A DNA stretch of 64,000 nt, taken from Rothia sp. (in: high G+C Gram-positive bacteria) (GTDB lineage Bacteria; Actinomycetota; Actinomycetes; Actinomycetales; Micrococcaceae). The position numbers and the translations under genes were made by a program. The notes below the pieces were generated by a model. The model was not told the DNA's origin. It was given only the letters and a program-made list of their open reading frames with translations, and did no database searches. Of the stretch, positions 18,711-27,746 are shown one piece after another. The DNA is taken from the NCBI GenBank assembly GCA_030529845.1, contig JAUMWB010000001.1, positions 1-64,000 on the forward strand. The letters run 5' to 3'. Each line of letters starts with the position of its first letter. Positions within the stretch are counted from its first letter, which is position 1.

Positions 18711-18738
18711 CCCGCCCCGGAAGAGATAAGGACCACCT

Positions 18739-19237
18739 ATGGCACAGAACCCTACCTTTACCAAGGAATTTTCGTCTTCTATTCTGCTTTGGATTCGCAA
18801 GGGCATGACCGTGCAAGAGGGCAAGGACTACTGGGCTGGCGGGCACGCCCAAATCATTACCGCCTCCAAGGGCCTCGAGGAATACCTCCAGCTCCACATC
18901 AGCGAAACCGAGCACAGCTTCTGGCCCGCCCGCCCCTGGCCTAGAAACCTCGGTACGCGCTGACCGCCGAATCAACGGAATTGCTGACGTGACCTTAACC
19001 TTCTTGCCCTGGCACAAGAAGACCTGGGACACCCCTAACGTCGCCCACGATAACCCCACAGCAGACCGCTACCACGGCCTGATGGTTATCGGCTTTGAGA
19101 GCGAGGCTGCCCGTGCTGACTTCTACGAGCAGATGGCTCCCCGGCTCAACACCACGGTTGATGGGGTAGTCAGCGCGATTCATAGCTTCGCTATCGAAGA
19201 CACCAAGGTCTTCGTGGAGGGCGGACGCCGACTGTAG
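18739..19237 (+). pseudogene. EthD-like / dimeric alpha-beta barrel protein, frameshifted
   Basis: The frame from the ATG at 18739 (RKGMTVQEGKDYWAGGHAQI, EYLQLHISETEHSFWPA) ends at 18963. The continuation is read in another frame: PGLETSVRADRRINGIADVTLTFL, then FLPWHKKTW, RYHGLMVIGFESEAARADFYEQ and so on to 19237. The break lies in the C-rich run near 18925-18940. Combined length of about 165 residues fits a complete EthD-type domain. It follows the hydrolase remnant and was probably part of the same operon. A sequencing error in the C run is the alternative. Confidence 0.7.
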
Positions 19238-19253
19238 ACCCAGCCCACCAATC

Positions 19254-19309
19254 AGGACGCCGCCCTCCGCCTTCCTGCCTAGAGGCAGGGGAGCGGGGCG
19301 CGGCGTCCT
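19254..19309. terminator. terminator hairpin, copy B of a duplicated element
   Basis: The stem AGGACGCCG (19254-19262) pairs with CGGCGTCCT (19301-19309), with an inner CCTGCC/GGCAGG hairpin. It is almost identical to 16745-16799. Confidence 0.75.
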
Positions 19310-19444
19310 ACCCTCCACACGTCTCCCCAGCACCTGGCAACAGGCAAGAGAAAGAAGGCTAGGCGGAGCTGGCGGAGAAGACTTGCACCCACCGGCTAAA
19401 CTGGTAGGTAAAAGTCTTAGAACCCAACCAAAGGTGAGAACACA

Positions 19445-20305
19445 GTGACTGAAACCGGCGCTGAGCAGCTTGGCCCCACCGGCCGCCCCCTGCGAACCTA
19501 CCCCGACCCGAAGCCCCTCTCCACCCACGGGCCCGCCCGCATCATCTCCATGGTCAACCAAAAGGGCGGCGTCGGAAAAACCACCTCCACTATCAACCTC
19601 GGTGCAGCGCTCGCAGAAGCCGGACGCCGCGTCCTGCTCGTCGACTTCGACCCCCAGGGCGCCCTCTCCGCTGGTTTCGGTGCTAACCCCCACGAACTCG
19701 ACCTCACCGTCTACAACGTCATGATGGACCGCAAGGTTGATATTCGCGAGGTCATTCAGACTACCGAGTTCGACAACATTGACCTGCTGCCTGCCAACAT
19801 TGACCTTTCCGCTGCCGAAGTGCAGCTAGTCAACGAGGTAGCCCGCGAGCAGGTGCTTGCCAGCGCCCTGCGCAAGGTCGAAAACGACTACGACGTGATT
19901 CTGATTGACTGCCAGCCCTCCCTGGGCCTGCTGACCGTCAACGCTCTGACCGCCAGCCACGGCGTCATTATCCCCCTGATCTGTGAGTTCTTTGCCCTGC
20001 GCGCCGTAGCCCTGCTGGTCGACTCTATTGAAAAGGTGCAGGACCGCCTGAACCCCAAGCTCGAAATTGACGGCGTGCTAGCCACCATGTTCGACTCCCG
20101 TACCCTGCACTCGAAAGAGGTGCTGGCCCGCATCGTCGATGCCTTCGGCGACAAGGTTTTTGACACCGTCATCAAGCGCACCGTTAAGTTCCCGGACGCC
20201 TCCGTATCGGCTGAGCCCATTCTCTCCTACGCCTCCAACCACCCCGGCGCTGAGGCCTACCGCCAGCTGGCCCGAGAATTGATTTCCCGCGGCGGCGCCC
20301 CCTAA
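19445..20305 (+). CDS. ParA-family ATPase of the scpAB operon
   Basis: The 286-residue protein has the deviant Walker A KGGVGKTTS at residues 40-48, VDFDPQGALS, and DCQPSLGLLT. About 30 disordered residues precede the ATPase core. No parB gene is nearby; in actinobacteria this ParA type is regularly followed by scpA and scpB, as here, and is thought to help chromosome organisation. The GTG start has AAAGGTGAG upstream. Confidence 0.92.
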   Translation: MTETGAEQLGPTGRPLRTYPDPKPLSTHGPARIISMVNQKGGVGKTTSTINLGAALAEAGRRVLLVDFDPQGALSAGFGANPHELDLTVYNVMMDRKVDIREVIQTTEFDNIDLLPANIDLSAAEVQLVNEVAREQVLASALRKVENDYDVILIDCQPSLGLLTVNALTASHGVIIPLICEFFALRAVALLVDSIEKVQDRLNPKLEIDGVLATMFDSRTLHSKEVLARIVDAFGDKVFDTVIKRTVKFPDASVSAEPILSYASNHPGAEAYRQLARELISRGGAP

Positions 20306-20460
20306 GCCCGAATCTATGAGCCTATGCTCTCTGCTACTTTTGCCCGTCTACCCTTGAAGAATCAGGGGGTAGGCGGGCACAATAGTTAACACAGACAAAC
20401 CTGCGGCAGACAGTAAGCCGCCTCAATCCTGGTTCAAAGACCTACAGGAGACTCGCTGCC

Positions 20461-21288
20461 GTGACGGTACCGAACATACTTACTCAGAGCGCCCCCGCGC
20501 CTTTTACACTCACCCTGAGCAACTTTGAAGGCCCCTTCGACCTCCTGCTCACCCTGATTTCCCGTCGTAAACTCGACATCACCGATATTGCGCTGGCAGA
20601 AGTCACCGACGAATTTCTCACCTATATTAGGCCCCTCCTCAGCACCGGCAGCGACGCCGCCCTGAACACCGCCAGCGAATTCATCGTCACCGCAACTACC
20701 CTGCTGGAACTCAAAACAGCGCGACTGCTCCCGCGCAACGAAAAAGTCTTCGCGGCCAATCCCGACTTACTTGAAGCCCGTGACCTGCTCTTTGCCCGCC
20801 TGCTCCAATACCGGGCCTACCGTGACGTCGCGGCTGTCCTTGAAGAGCGCTTCACTGTAGAAAACCAGCGTTTTGCCCGCACCGTGGCCCTGGAACCGGC
20901 CTTTGCTCAGGTACTGCCCGAGCTGGTCTTCGACCTGACCCCGCAGGCCTTTGCCGAGATAGCAGCCGGTGCCCTACGCCTGCACGAGGCCCCCGATCTA
21001 GAGCCGGAACCCGAGCACATCGATACCGGCCACATCTATACCCCGGCCACCACTATCGCCGCCGAAGAAGCAGTGCTCCTGGCCAAGCTAGGGGAGAGCG
21101 GCGGGCAGTTGAGCTTCGCCGAGGCCTGCGCGGACGCCCCCAGCCGCGAAGTCGTAGCGGTCCGCTTTCTCGCGGTGCTAGAGCTCTACAAGGAAGGCAG
21201 ACTGATAGTGGAACAGCAGGTAGCACTGGGCCCCATCACCCTGCGCCTGGGCAACCCAGAACCTCACCCGGAAGGAGAAGACGTATGA
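20461..21288 (+). CDS. scpA: segregation and condensation protein A
   Basis: The 275-residue kleisin has the hallmark FEGPFDLLLTLISRRKLDITDIALAEVTDEFL at residues about 20-52, a helical middle, and a winged-helix C-terminus (SFAEACADAPSREVVAVRFLAVLELYKEG). ScpA bridges SMC heads with ScpB. It starts at a GTG with AGGAG upstream and overlaps scpB by four bases. Confidence 0.95.
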   Translation: MTVPNILTQSAPAPFTLTLSNFEGPFDLLLTLISRRKLDITDIALAEVTDEFLTYIRPLLSTGSDAALNTASEFIVTATTLLELKTARLLPRNEKVFAANPDLLEARDLLFARLLQYRAYRDVAAVLEERFTVENQRFARTVALEPAFAQVLPELVFDLTPQAFAEIAAGALRLHEAPDLEPEPEHIDTGHIYTPATTIAAEEAVLLAKLGESGGQLSFAEACADAPSREVVAVRFLAVLELYKEGRLIVEQQVALGPITLRLGNPEPHPEGEDV

Positions 21289-22106
21289 ACGGGAACCCCG
21301 ACTACACCGACGACGACCTGAAAATACTGCTCTCCGGAAGCTGGGATGCTGAACCCGAGCAAGAGCCCGAACCTGCGCCAGCACCGCAACTCGAGCCTGA
21401 GCCCCAAACTGAGTCAGCACCGGAAGAAACCGCCCCCGTAGCACCCCAACCCGCTACCACGCCAGCGGCCAACGCCCAACCGGTGACGGCGGCGTCCGCC
21501 CACGATATTGCCCGAGTAGAACTCCAGCCAGGTGGCGTGAAAGCCGCCATCGAGGCGATACTGGCGGTTGCCGATGTGCCGGTGAGCGTGCGCGAGTTTG
21601 CCGCCGCCCTGATCGTTTCAGAGCGGGCTATTGAAACAGCCCTGGACGAGCTCCACCGGGACTACGAGGGCTACGACGACGCTACCGGAACCCACGAACC
21701 GCGCGGTTTTGAACTGCGGCAGGTTGCCGGTGGTTGGCGACTCTACGCCCGGGCCGACTTCTCCCCCTGGGTGGGTCGCTTCGTGGTGGGAGCACAGACC
21801 GTCAAACTCACCAAGGCAGCACTGGAAACCCTGGCCGTCATTGCCTACCAGCAACCGGCAACCCGGTCTTACATCGCCCAGGTACGCGGAGTTTCCTCCG
21901 ACGCGGCGGTGCGCAACCTGCTCCAGCGCGGGCTCATCGCAGAGACCGTACCCGATGAAACCGGGGCAACCCAGTACATCACTACCGACACCCTGCTGGA
22001 AAAGCTCGGCCTGAACTCGCTCGACGAGCTACCGGCCCTAGCCCCCTACCTGCCCGACCCGGACCAGGTAGCCAACACCGAAAACCTAGACATTACACCT
22101 AACTAA
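21285..22106 (+). CDS. scpB: segregation and condensation protein B
   Basis: The 273-residue protein has an N-terminal stretch rich in Pro, Glu and Ala (about 75 residues) and then the two winged-helix domains of ScpB (AIEAILAVADVPVSVREFA, GWRLYARADFSPWV, LAVIAYQQPATRSYIAQVRGVSS). It partners ScpA in the SMC complex. The ATG overlaps the scpA stop (ATGA), with AAGGAG inside scpA. The N-terminal tail is longer than in many homologues. Confidence 0.93.
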   Translation: MNGNPDYTDDDLKILLSGSWDAEPEQEPEPAPAPQLEPEPQTESAPEETAPVAPQPATTPAANAQPVTAASAHDIARVELQPGGVKAAIEAILAVADVPVSVREFAAALIVSERAIETALDELHRDYEGYDDATGTHEPRGFELRQVAGGWRLYARADFSPWVGRFVVGAQTVKLTKAALETLAVIAYQQPATRSYIAQVRGVSSDAAVRNLLQRGLIAETVPDETGATQYITTDTLLEKLGLNSLDELPALAPYLPDPDQVANTENLDITPN

Positions 22107-22123
22107 AAGAAAGCGAGACCATC

Positions 22124-23218
22124 ATGGCAGCACAAGGACGAAGCGGAAACCACGGACGCGGCGGCGCAGGCCGCGGCTTCGGCAAGAACAACGAATACCG
22201 CGGCGCAGCCGGCAACGGCTCCGCAGGACGCGGCGGCAAGAGCTTTGGCGGTGCCGGTAAGTCCGGCGCATCCAAGGGCGGTTTTAAGGGCAACAAGGGC
22301 GCTAAGCCCGGCACACCCGGCGGCCCCCGCAAGGCAGGCACCGGTAAGGGACCCAAGTTCCGCTCAGGCCAGCCCTTTGCCAAGGAAATGGGCGAGTTCC
22401 GCCCCGCCAACCGCGGCTCCAAGAACTTTGGCCCCCACCGTCCGCGCCGCCCCAAGAACGCACCCGTAGACCACTACCCCTTCTACGACCACGAGGGCGT
22501 GCGCCTACAGAAAATCATGGCTTCAGCCGGTGTAGCCTCCCGCCGCGTCTGCGAAGAAATGATCGAAGAAGGCCGCGTAACCGTCAACGACACCCTCGTG
22601 ACCGAACTGGGTGTGCGCGTCAACCCCGATAAGGTCACCATCCAGGTTGACGGCATGACCATCCAGACCAACGACAAACTGGTCTACATGGTCCTGAACA
22701 AGCCCGCCGGCGTTGTTTCAGCCATGGATGACCCCGACGGCCGCCCCAATATCTCCAACTTCCTGCGCTCCTCCATGACCGAACGTGTCTTCCACGTGGG
22801 CCGACTGGACGTTGAAACCGAAGGTTTGCTCCTGCTGACCAACGACGGCGAACTAGCCAACCGCCTGACCCACCCCTCCTACGAGGTACCCAAGACCTAC
22901 CTGGTGCAGGTACCTGGCCCCATGGAACCCGGCATCGGCGCAGCCATGAAGAAGGGGCTACGCCTGGAGGACGGCGTCACCCGCGTCGATGAGTTCAAGC
23001 TGGTGGACTCCACCCCCGGCCACGTACTCGTTGAAGTCACCATCCACTCCGGCAAGAACCGCATTATCCGCCGCATGTTCGAACACGTAGGATACCCCGT
23101 CGAAAAGCTGGTCCGCGTCGAAATGGGCCCCATCCACATCGGCTCCCAAAAGCAGGGCACCGTCCGCAACCTCTCCAAGGTCGAAATCGGTAAGCTGCTG
23201 GCCTCGGTAGGTATGTAA
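22124..23218 (+). CDS. rluB: 23S rRNA pseudouridine synthase, RluB type
   Basis: The first 120 or so residues of this 364-residue protein are a Gly/Arg/Lys-rich low-complexity tail. An S4 domain follows (VRLQKIMASAGVASRRVCEEMI), then the RsuA/RluB-type synthase with the catalytic Asp in VGRLDVETEGLLLLTNDGE. It makes a pseudouridine in 23S rRNA. The tail is a known variable feature and probably binds RNA. The stop overlaps the tyrA start by one base. Confidence 0.93.
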   Translation: MAAQGRSGNHGRGGAGRGFGKNNEYRGAAGNGSAGRGGKSFGGAGKSGASKGGFKGNKGAKPGTPGGPRKAGTGKGPKFRSGQPFAKEMGEFRPANRGSKNFGPHRPRRPKNAPVDHYPFYDHEGVRLQKIMASAGVASRRVCEEMIEEGRVTVNDTLVTELGVRVNPDKVTIQVDGMTIQTNDKLVYMVLNKPAGVVSAMDDPDGRPNISNFLRSSMTERVFHVGRLDVETEGLLLLTNDGELANRLTHPSYEVPKTYLVQVPGPMEPGIGAAMKKGLRLEDGVTRVDEFKLVDSTPGHVLVEVTIHSGKNRIIRRMFEHVGYPVEKLVRVEMGPIHIGSQKQGTVRNLSKVEIGKLLASVGM

Positions 23219-24372
23219 TGAGCGGAGCAACCCCCGCTTTTGACTCCCACCTGCACGGCCCCGTCCTGGTCATCGGGGCGGGCCTGCTGGGCGCCTCCAT
23301 CGGGCTGGGCCTGAGCCACCGCGGCTACACGGTCTATATCTCTGACATCTCACCCACCACCGAAGCCGTCGCCGAAGACATCGGCGCCGGCACCTCCCTG
23401 CGGGCCCTGACCCGCGAATGGCAGGGCAAGGACGGCCAGGACGCCCCCGCCCAGCTGGAACTCGCCCCCCAGCTGGTGGTCGTGGCAGCACCCCCGGACG
23501 TCACCGCCGACCTGGTGGTGCGCGCGCTCGCCGACTACCCGGCGTCCTTTGTCATCGATATTGCCTCGGTCAAGTCGGGAATCTTGAGCGCAGTGCGAGC
23601 ATCTGGGGCCAATGTGAGCCGCTACCTGGGCACTCACCCCATGGCTGGGCGCGAGAAATCTGGCCCCGTGGCCGCCCGCGGTGAGCTGTTTTCAGCCCGC
23701 CCCTGGGTACTTTGCGACCACGAGACGGTGCGCCCCGAACTGGTCAAGGTGGCCCAACAAGTAGCCACCGAGTTGGGCTCAACCATCACCCATATGGATG
23801 TGGGCGAGCACGACCGCACCGTCGCCTTGATTTCGCACGTGCCCCAGGTCATGAGCTCCCTGCTGGCTTCCCGCTTGCAGGACACCCCCCTCTATGCGCT
23901 GGGTCTGGCCGGGCAGGGCTTGCGCGATACCACCCGTATCGCCGCTTCAGACCCGGGCCTGTGGGTACAGATACTCTCAGCCAACGCCGAACCTGTGGTT
24001 CAGACCCTCTACGGGGTGCGTGAAGACCTTGAACGTCTCATCAGCACCCTGGAAGCTCCCACCGCAGCCGGCGCCCGGCTCGATATCGCCCAGCTCATGA
24101 GTGAGGGAAACTCGGGTGTTGCCCGTATCCCCGGTAAGCACGGCGGATCGCCGTCCGCTTTTGCCCAGCTCACCGTGCTGGTGGACGACACCCCCGGCAC
24201 CCTGGCCCGCCTGCTCGTAGAAATCGGTGAACTGGGAGTCAACCTGGAAGACCTGCGCCTAGAGCATTCCCCCGGTGCCCAGGTGGGCATGGCTGAACTA
24301 TCGGTGAACCCCAACGAACACGAAAAACTGATCGAAGACCTCACCAGCCGCGGCTGGAAGGTCGTCAAGTAA
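23218..24372 (+). CDS. tyrA: prephenate dehydrogenase
   Basis: The 384-residue enzyme has an N-terminal dinucleotide fold (VIGAGLLGASIGLGL), the THPMAGREKSG segment with the catalytic His region, and a helical dimer domain. Residues 310-384 look like an ACT domain (LTVLVDDTPGTLARLLVEIG), consistent with feedback by tyrosine. It makes 4-hydroxyphenylpyruvate from prephenate. It overlaps rluB by one base and is 11 bases before cmk. Confidence 0.93.
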   Translation: MSGATPAFDSHLHGPVLVIGAGLLGASIGLGLSHRGYTVYISDISPTTEAVAEDIGAGTSLRALTREWQGKDGQDAPAQLELAPQLVVVAAPPDVTADLVVRALADYPASFVIDIASVKSGILSAVRASGANVSRYLGTHPMAGREKSGPVAARGELFSARPWVLCDHETVRPELVKVAQQVATELGSTITHMDVGEHDRTVALISHVPQVMSSLLASRLQDTPLYALGLAGQGLRDTTRIAASDPGLWVQILSANAEPVVQTLYGVREDLERLISTLEAPTAAGARLDIAQLMSEGNSGVARIPGKHGGSPSAFAQLTVLVDDTPGTLARLLVEIGELGVNLEDLRLEHSPGAQVGMAELSVNPNEHEKLIEDLTSRGWKVVK

Positions 24373-24383
24373 GGAAGAAAACT

Positions 24384-25055
24384 ATGTCTGACAAGCTCGT
24401 GATCGCCATTGACGGCCCTTCAGGTTCTGGCAAGTCCTCGGTATCTAAAGCTGTAGCCCGCCACTACGGGCTCGAATACCTGGATACCGGCGCCATGTAC
24501 CGCGCCCTGACCTGGTACTGCCTCGATACCCGGGTTGATACCGAGGACGCCGCAGCCCTAGTTGCTGCCGCCCGCAGCTTCCCCTACGTGCAGGGCACCA
24601 GCCCCGATGAAGAGGTCATCGAGATCGGGGGAGTGGACGTGCGCGATGCTATCCGCGAGCCCCGTATCTCTGAGGCAGTCTCGGCAGTTGCTTCCAACCT
24701 AGACGTCCGCCAGATCCTCATTGACCTGCAACGGGACTTCATCGCTCGATCCAAGACCGGCATGGTGGCAGAAGGCCGCGACATCACCACCGTCGTTGCC
24801 CCCGATGCCGACGCCCGCGTCCTGCTCACCGCCAGCGAAGAAGCCCGCCTGGCCCGCCGCGGCCTGCAGCTGGGCGGCACCCAGAATTCCGAGCAGCTTG
24901 CCGCCCAGGTCTCAGCCCGCGACGCCAAGGACTCCAAAGTCACCAGCTTCACCGAAGCAGCCGAAGGCGTAGCCCTGGTTGATTCCTCAGACCTCAACTT
25001 TGAAGAGACCATCGCAGCGGTCATCGAAGCCGTCGAAGGTCAGCTCAACCGCTAA
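24384..25055 (+). CDS. cmk: cytidylate kinase
   Basis: The 223-residue kinase has the P-loop [16 protein letters not shown] at residues 9-24, [13 protein letters not shown], and [21 protein letters not shown]. It phosphorylates CMP and dCMP. AAGGAAG lies before the ATG. It precedes der, a standard actinobacterial arrangement. Confidence 0.96.
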   Translation: MSDKLVIAIDGPSGSGKSSVSKAVARHYGLEYLDTGAMYRALTWYCLDTRVDTEDAAALVAAARSFPYVQGTSPDEEVIEIGGVDVRDAIREPRISEAVSAVASNLDVRQILIDLQRDFIARSKTGMVAEGRDITTVVAPDADARVLLTASEEARLARRGLQLGGTQNSEQLAAQVSARDAKDSKVTSFTEAAEGVALVDSSDLNFEETIAAVIEAVEGQLNR

Positions 25056-25150
25056 ACGGACAGCCGCGCACCCGCGTCCGCCCACTCTCAACTAAACTTA
25101 TCTACCAACGCCCCGGCACCCGCCGGAACCTACCACAGGAGGTATCGCCC

Positions 25151-26728
25151 ATGAGCGACGAACTCACCCCCCACGACGACTACGAGGTCAAGTTCCTCGG
25201 CGGCGGCGACGATGACGTATCGGACCGCCTCGCCGAAATCGACGATGAAACAGCCAACCAGCGCGCAGAAGCCCTACTGGCCGGCCTCGAAGACTACGAA
25301 CTGGACGAAGAAGACCGCGCCCTACTGGGCACCTGGGGCTTCGACATCGACGAGGACGACAATCAGGAAGCTGACCCCGTCGTCGCTATTGTCGGCCGCC
25401 CCAACGTCGGCAAGTCCACCATTATCAACCGAATCCTCGGCCGCCGTGAAGCCGTGGTTGAAGATAAGCCCGGCGTCACCCGTGACCGTGTCTCCTACAA
25501 GGCTGAACACAACGGCAAGGACTTCACCCTGGTCGACACCGGCGGTTGGGAAGCCGACGCCAAGGGAATCGACGCCCAGGTAGCTGCCCAGGCAGAAATC
25601 GCCGTCGCCCACGCGGACGTCGTGTTGCTGGTTGTCGATGCCATGGTCGGTATCTCAGCTACTGACGAAGCTATCGTGCGTATGCTTCGCCGCGTCGACA
25701 AGCCCATCCTGCTGGTTGCCAACAAGGTCGATACCGAACACCAGGAAGCTGAAATTCACGCGCTCTGGTCACTCGGCATGGGCCAGCCCCACCCCGTCTC
25801 AGGTGTCCACGGCCGCGGCCTGGCCGATATGCTCGACGCCATGATGGAAGTACTGCCTGAGCACTCTCAGTACGCCGAGCCCGAGGCCCTAGGCGGCCCC
25901 CGCCGTATCGCCCTGATTGGCCGCCCCAACGTCGGCAAATCCTCCCTGCTCAACAAGCTGGCCGGGGAAGAACGCGCTGTGGTCAACGACCTGGCTGGTA
26001 CCACCCGCGACCCCGTGGACGAAATCGTCGAACTGGGCGGCCGCCCCTGGCGCTTCGTTGATACCGCAGGTATCCGCCGCCGCCAGCACATGGCCAAAGG
26101 CGCTGACTTCTACGCCTCCCTACGCACCCAGACCGCGATTGAACGCGCCGAGGTTGCTGTTGTTCTGCTGGATGTTTCTGAGCCCCTGAGCGAGCAGGAC
26201 GTCCGTATCGTCCAGATGGCTGTTGACTCCGGACGCGCCATGGTGCTGGCCTTCAACAAGTGGGACACCCTGGATGAAGACCGCCGCGAAATGCTCGAAC
26301 GCGAAATCGAGCGCGACCTGGCCCATGTGAAGTGGGCGCCCCGCGTCAACATCTCAGCAAAGACCGGCTGGCACAAGGACAAGCTGGTTCCCGCCCTGGA
26401 ACACTCCCTGGAATCCTGGGACTCCCGTATTCCCACGGGCCGTCTCAACGCCTTCCTGGGTGAAATCGTGGCAGCCCACCCCCACCCCCTGCGTGGCGGC
26501 AAGCAGCCCCGTATCCTCTTCGGTACCCAGGTATCCTCCCGTCCGCCTAAGTTCGTCCTCTTCACCACCGGCTTCCTGGACCCCGGCTACCGCCGCTTCA
26601 TCGCCCGCCGTCTGCGTGAAACCTTCGACTTCACCGGCACCCCCATCGACATCACCATGCGCGTGCGTGAGCGCCGCAGCCTAGGGGAGCGCCAGAGCGG
26701 TAAATCAGGTAAGGGCGGACGCCGCTAA
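25151..26728 (+). CDS. der: ribosome biogenesis GTPase Der
   Basis: This 525-residue protein has two tandem GTPase domains (first GRPNVGKST at 82-90, second GRPNVGKSS near 258) and a KH-like C-terminal domain with PPKFVLF. About 75 acidic residues precede the first G domain, as in other actinobacterial Der proteins. It acts in 50S subunit assembly. It has a strong AGGAGG ribosome site and a 95-base gap upstream. Confidence 0.96.
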   Translation: MSDELTPHDDYEVKFLGGGDDDVSDRLAEIDDETANQRAEALLAGLEDYELDEEDRALLGTWGFDIDEDDNQEADPVVAIVGRPNVGKSTIINRILGRREAVVEDKPGVTRDRVSYKAEHNGKDFTLVDTGGWEADAKGIDAQVAAQAEIAVAHADVVLLVVDAMVGISATDEAIVRMLRRVDKPILLVANKVDTEHQEAEIHALWSLGMGQPHPVSGVHGRGLADMLDAMMEVLPEHSQYAEPEALGGPRRIALIGRPNVGKSSLLNKLAGEERAVVNDLAGTTRDPVDEIVELGGRPWRFVDTAGIRRRQHMAKGADFYASLRTQTAIERAEVAVVLLDVSEPLSEQDVRIVQMAVDSGRAMVLAFNKWDTLDEDRREMLEREIERDLAHVKWAPRVNISAKTGWHKDKLVPALEHSLESWDSRIPTGRLNAFLGEIVAAHPHPLRGGKQPRILFGTQVSSRPPKFVLFTTGFLDPGYRRFIARRLRETFDFTGTPIDITMRVRERRSLGERQSGKSGKGGRR

Positions 26729-26793
26729 CACCGGCCCATTTGAAATGTGACCTAAAACGCTCCAAAAAAGCCTCAAAAACCCGGTTTTCAATT

Positions 26794-26822
26794 TTGCACT
26801 CCCTCAAAGAGGTGTGTATAGT
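26794..26822 (+). promoter_or_regulatory. sigma-70-type promoter of tRNA-Pro
   Basis: TTGCAC (26794-26799) and TATAGT (26817-26822) are separated by exactly 17 bases, and the tRNA starts 44 bases after the -10 box. This is the clearest housekeeping promoter in the window. Confidence 0.75.
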
Positions 26823-26865
26823 TATACGAGTGCTCACGGGAACAGCAAAGTTCACGAGAGACAAT

Positions 26866-26939
<74 letters not shown>

Positions 26940-26944
26940 CAGAT

Positions 26945-26989
26945 AAAGCTCCGGTCACTAGGGTAAAACCTAGTGACCGGAGCTTTTTT
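26945..26989 (+). terminator. terminator of tRNA-Pro
   Basis: A perfect 18-bp stem (26945-26962 with 26969-26986) with a 6-base loop runs into a T tract at 26984-26989. Confidence 0.92.
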
Positions 26990-27201
26990 GTTACCCGATG
27001 GGCGGAGTCAGATGGTGAAGTTACCCTGTGGATAGTGCTTGGCTGGCGTCATCGTCGCGTCATGACTGCACCGTTTTTGGGGTGGCGCGGACGCCCGCAC
27101 CCCGGATTTGCCCGGAAAATACGGGGTAGGTGACGGACCAGGGTTATCCACAGGCTTTCTTTGCCTGTACTGGTCAGCCCTGTATTTTCTAGCCTGGTGG
27201 C

Positions 27202-27663
27202 ATGACTCACCTTGAAGAACTTAACCAGAAACTACTGACCTGTCAGCAACTTACCGCCCGTTACCCCAACCGCTACCAGCTTGAGGCAGCTATAGCTCGC
27301 GGGCGCTACCGGCGGGTAACCCGCGGTTTTTACCTGCACCGCAGCGACTGGGACAAGCTCACCCCGGAAGAAACCTACCTAGCCCGGGTTCTGGCCCTGG
27401 CGGCGTCCTATCCCGGCATTATCTTCTCCCACCAGACAGCTGCCCTGCTCCACGGCCTGCCCCTAGAGAACCTGCCCGAGACCGTTCACGTCTACTGCTA
27501 CCATCGCACCCGTGCCAAAGACTACACCGTGCACCACGGGGAGCTACACCTGCCCATCGATACCACAGTGCTGGCCCCCGGCATTCGCATGACCAGCTTG
27601 GAAAGAACCCTGACGGACCTAGCCGAGAAGCCCAGCCCCCAGCGCCACCGCATCAAACTATAA
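27202..27663 (+). CDS. AbiEi-like antitoxin-domain protein, probably truncated
   Basis: The 153-residue protein resembles the N-terminal part of AbiEi-antitoxin-domain proteins common in actinobacteria: a helix-turn-helix-like start (LLTCQQLTARYPNRYQLEAAI), GRYRRVTRGFYL, SHQTAALLHGLPL and SLERTLTDLAEKP. In full-length relatives this is followed by a C-terminal domain, often DUF559-like, to about 300 residues. Here the frame stops at 27663 right before a terminator. No toxin partner is adjacent. It may be a decayed copy or a short functional DNA-binding form. Confidence 0.6.
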   Translation: MTHLEELNQKLLTCQQLTARYPNRYQLEAAIARGRYRRVTRGFYLHRSDWDKLTPEETYLARVLALAASYPGIIFSHQTAALLHGLPLENLPETVHVYCYHRTRAKDYTVHHGELHLPIDTTVLAPGIRMTSLERTLTDLAEKPSPQRHRIKL

Positions 27664-27666
27664 AAG

Positions 27667-27701
27667 AACCGCCTGCCCCGAGATGGCCGGAGCAGGCGGT
27701 T
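27667..27701. terminator. hairpin between convergent genes
   Basis: Ten perfect base pairs (AACCGCCTGC with GCAGGCGGTT) lie between the AbiEi-like gene and the minus-strand nuclease gene. The A-rich left flank gives a T run on the minus strand, so it mainly terminates the nuclease gene. Confidence 0.7.
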
Positions 27702-27746
27702 GTACCCTTATCTAGTAGCGATTACGCGTTGGCATCAAAGGGACTG

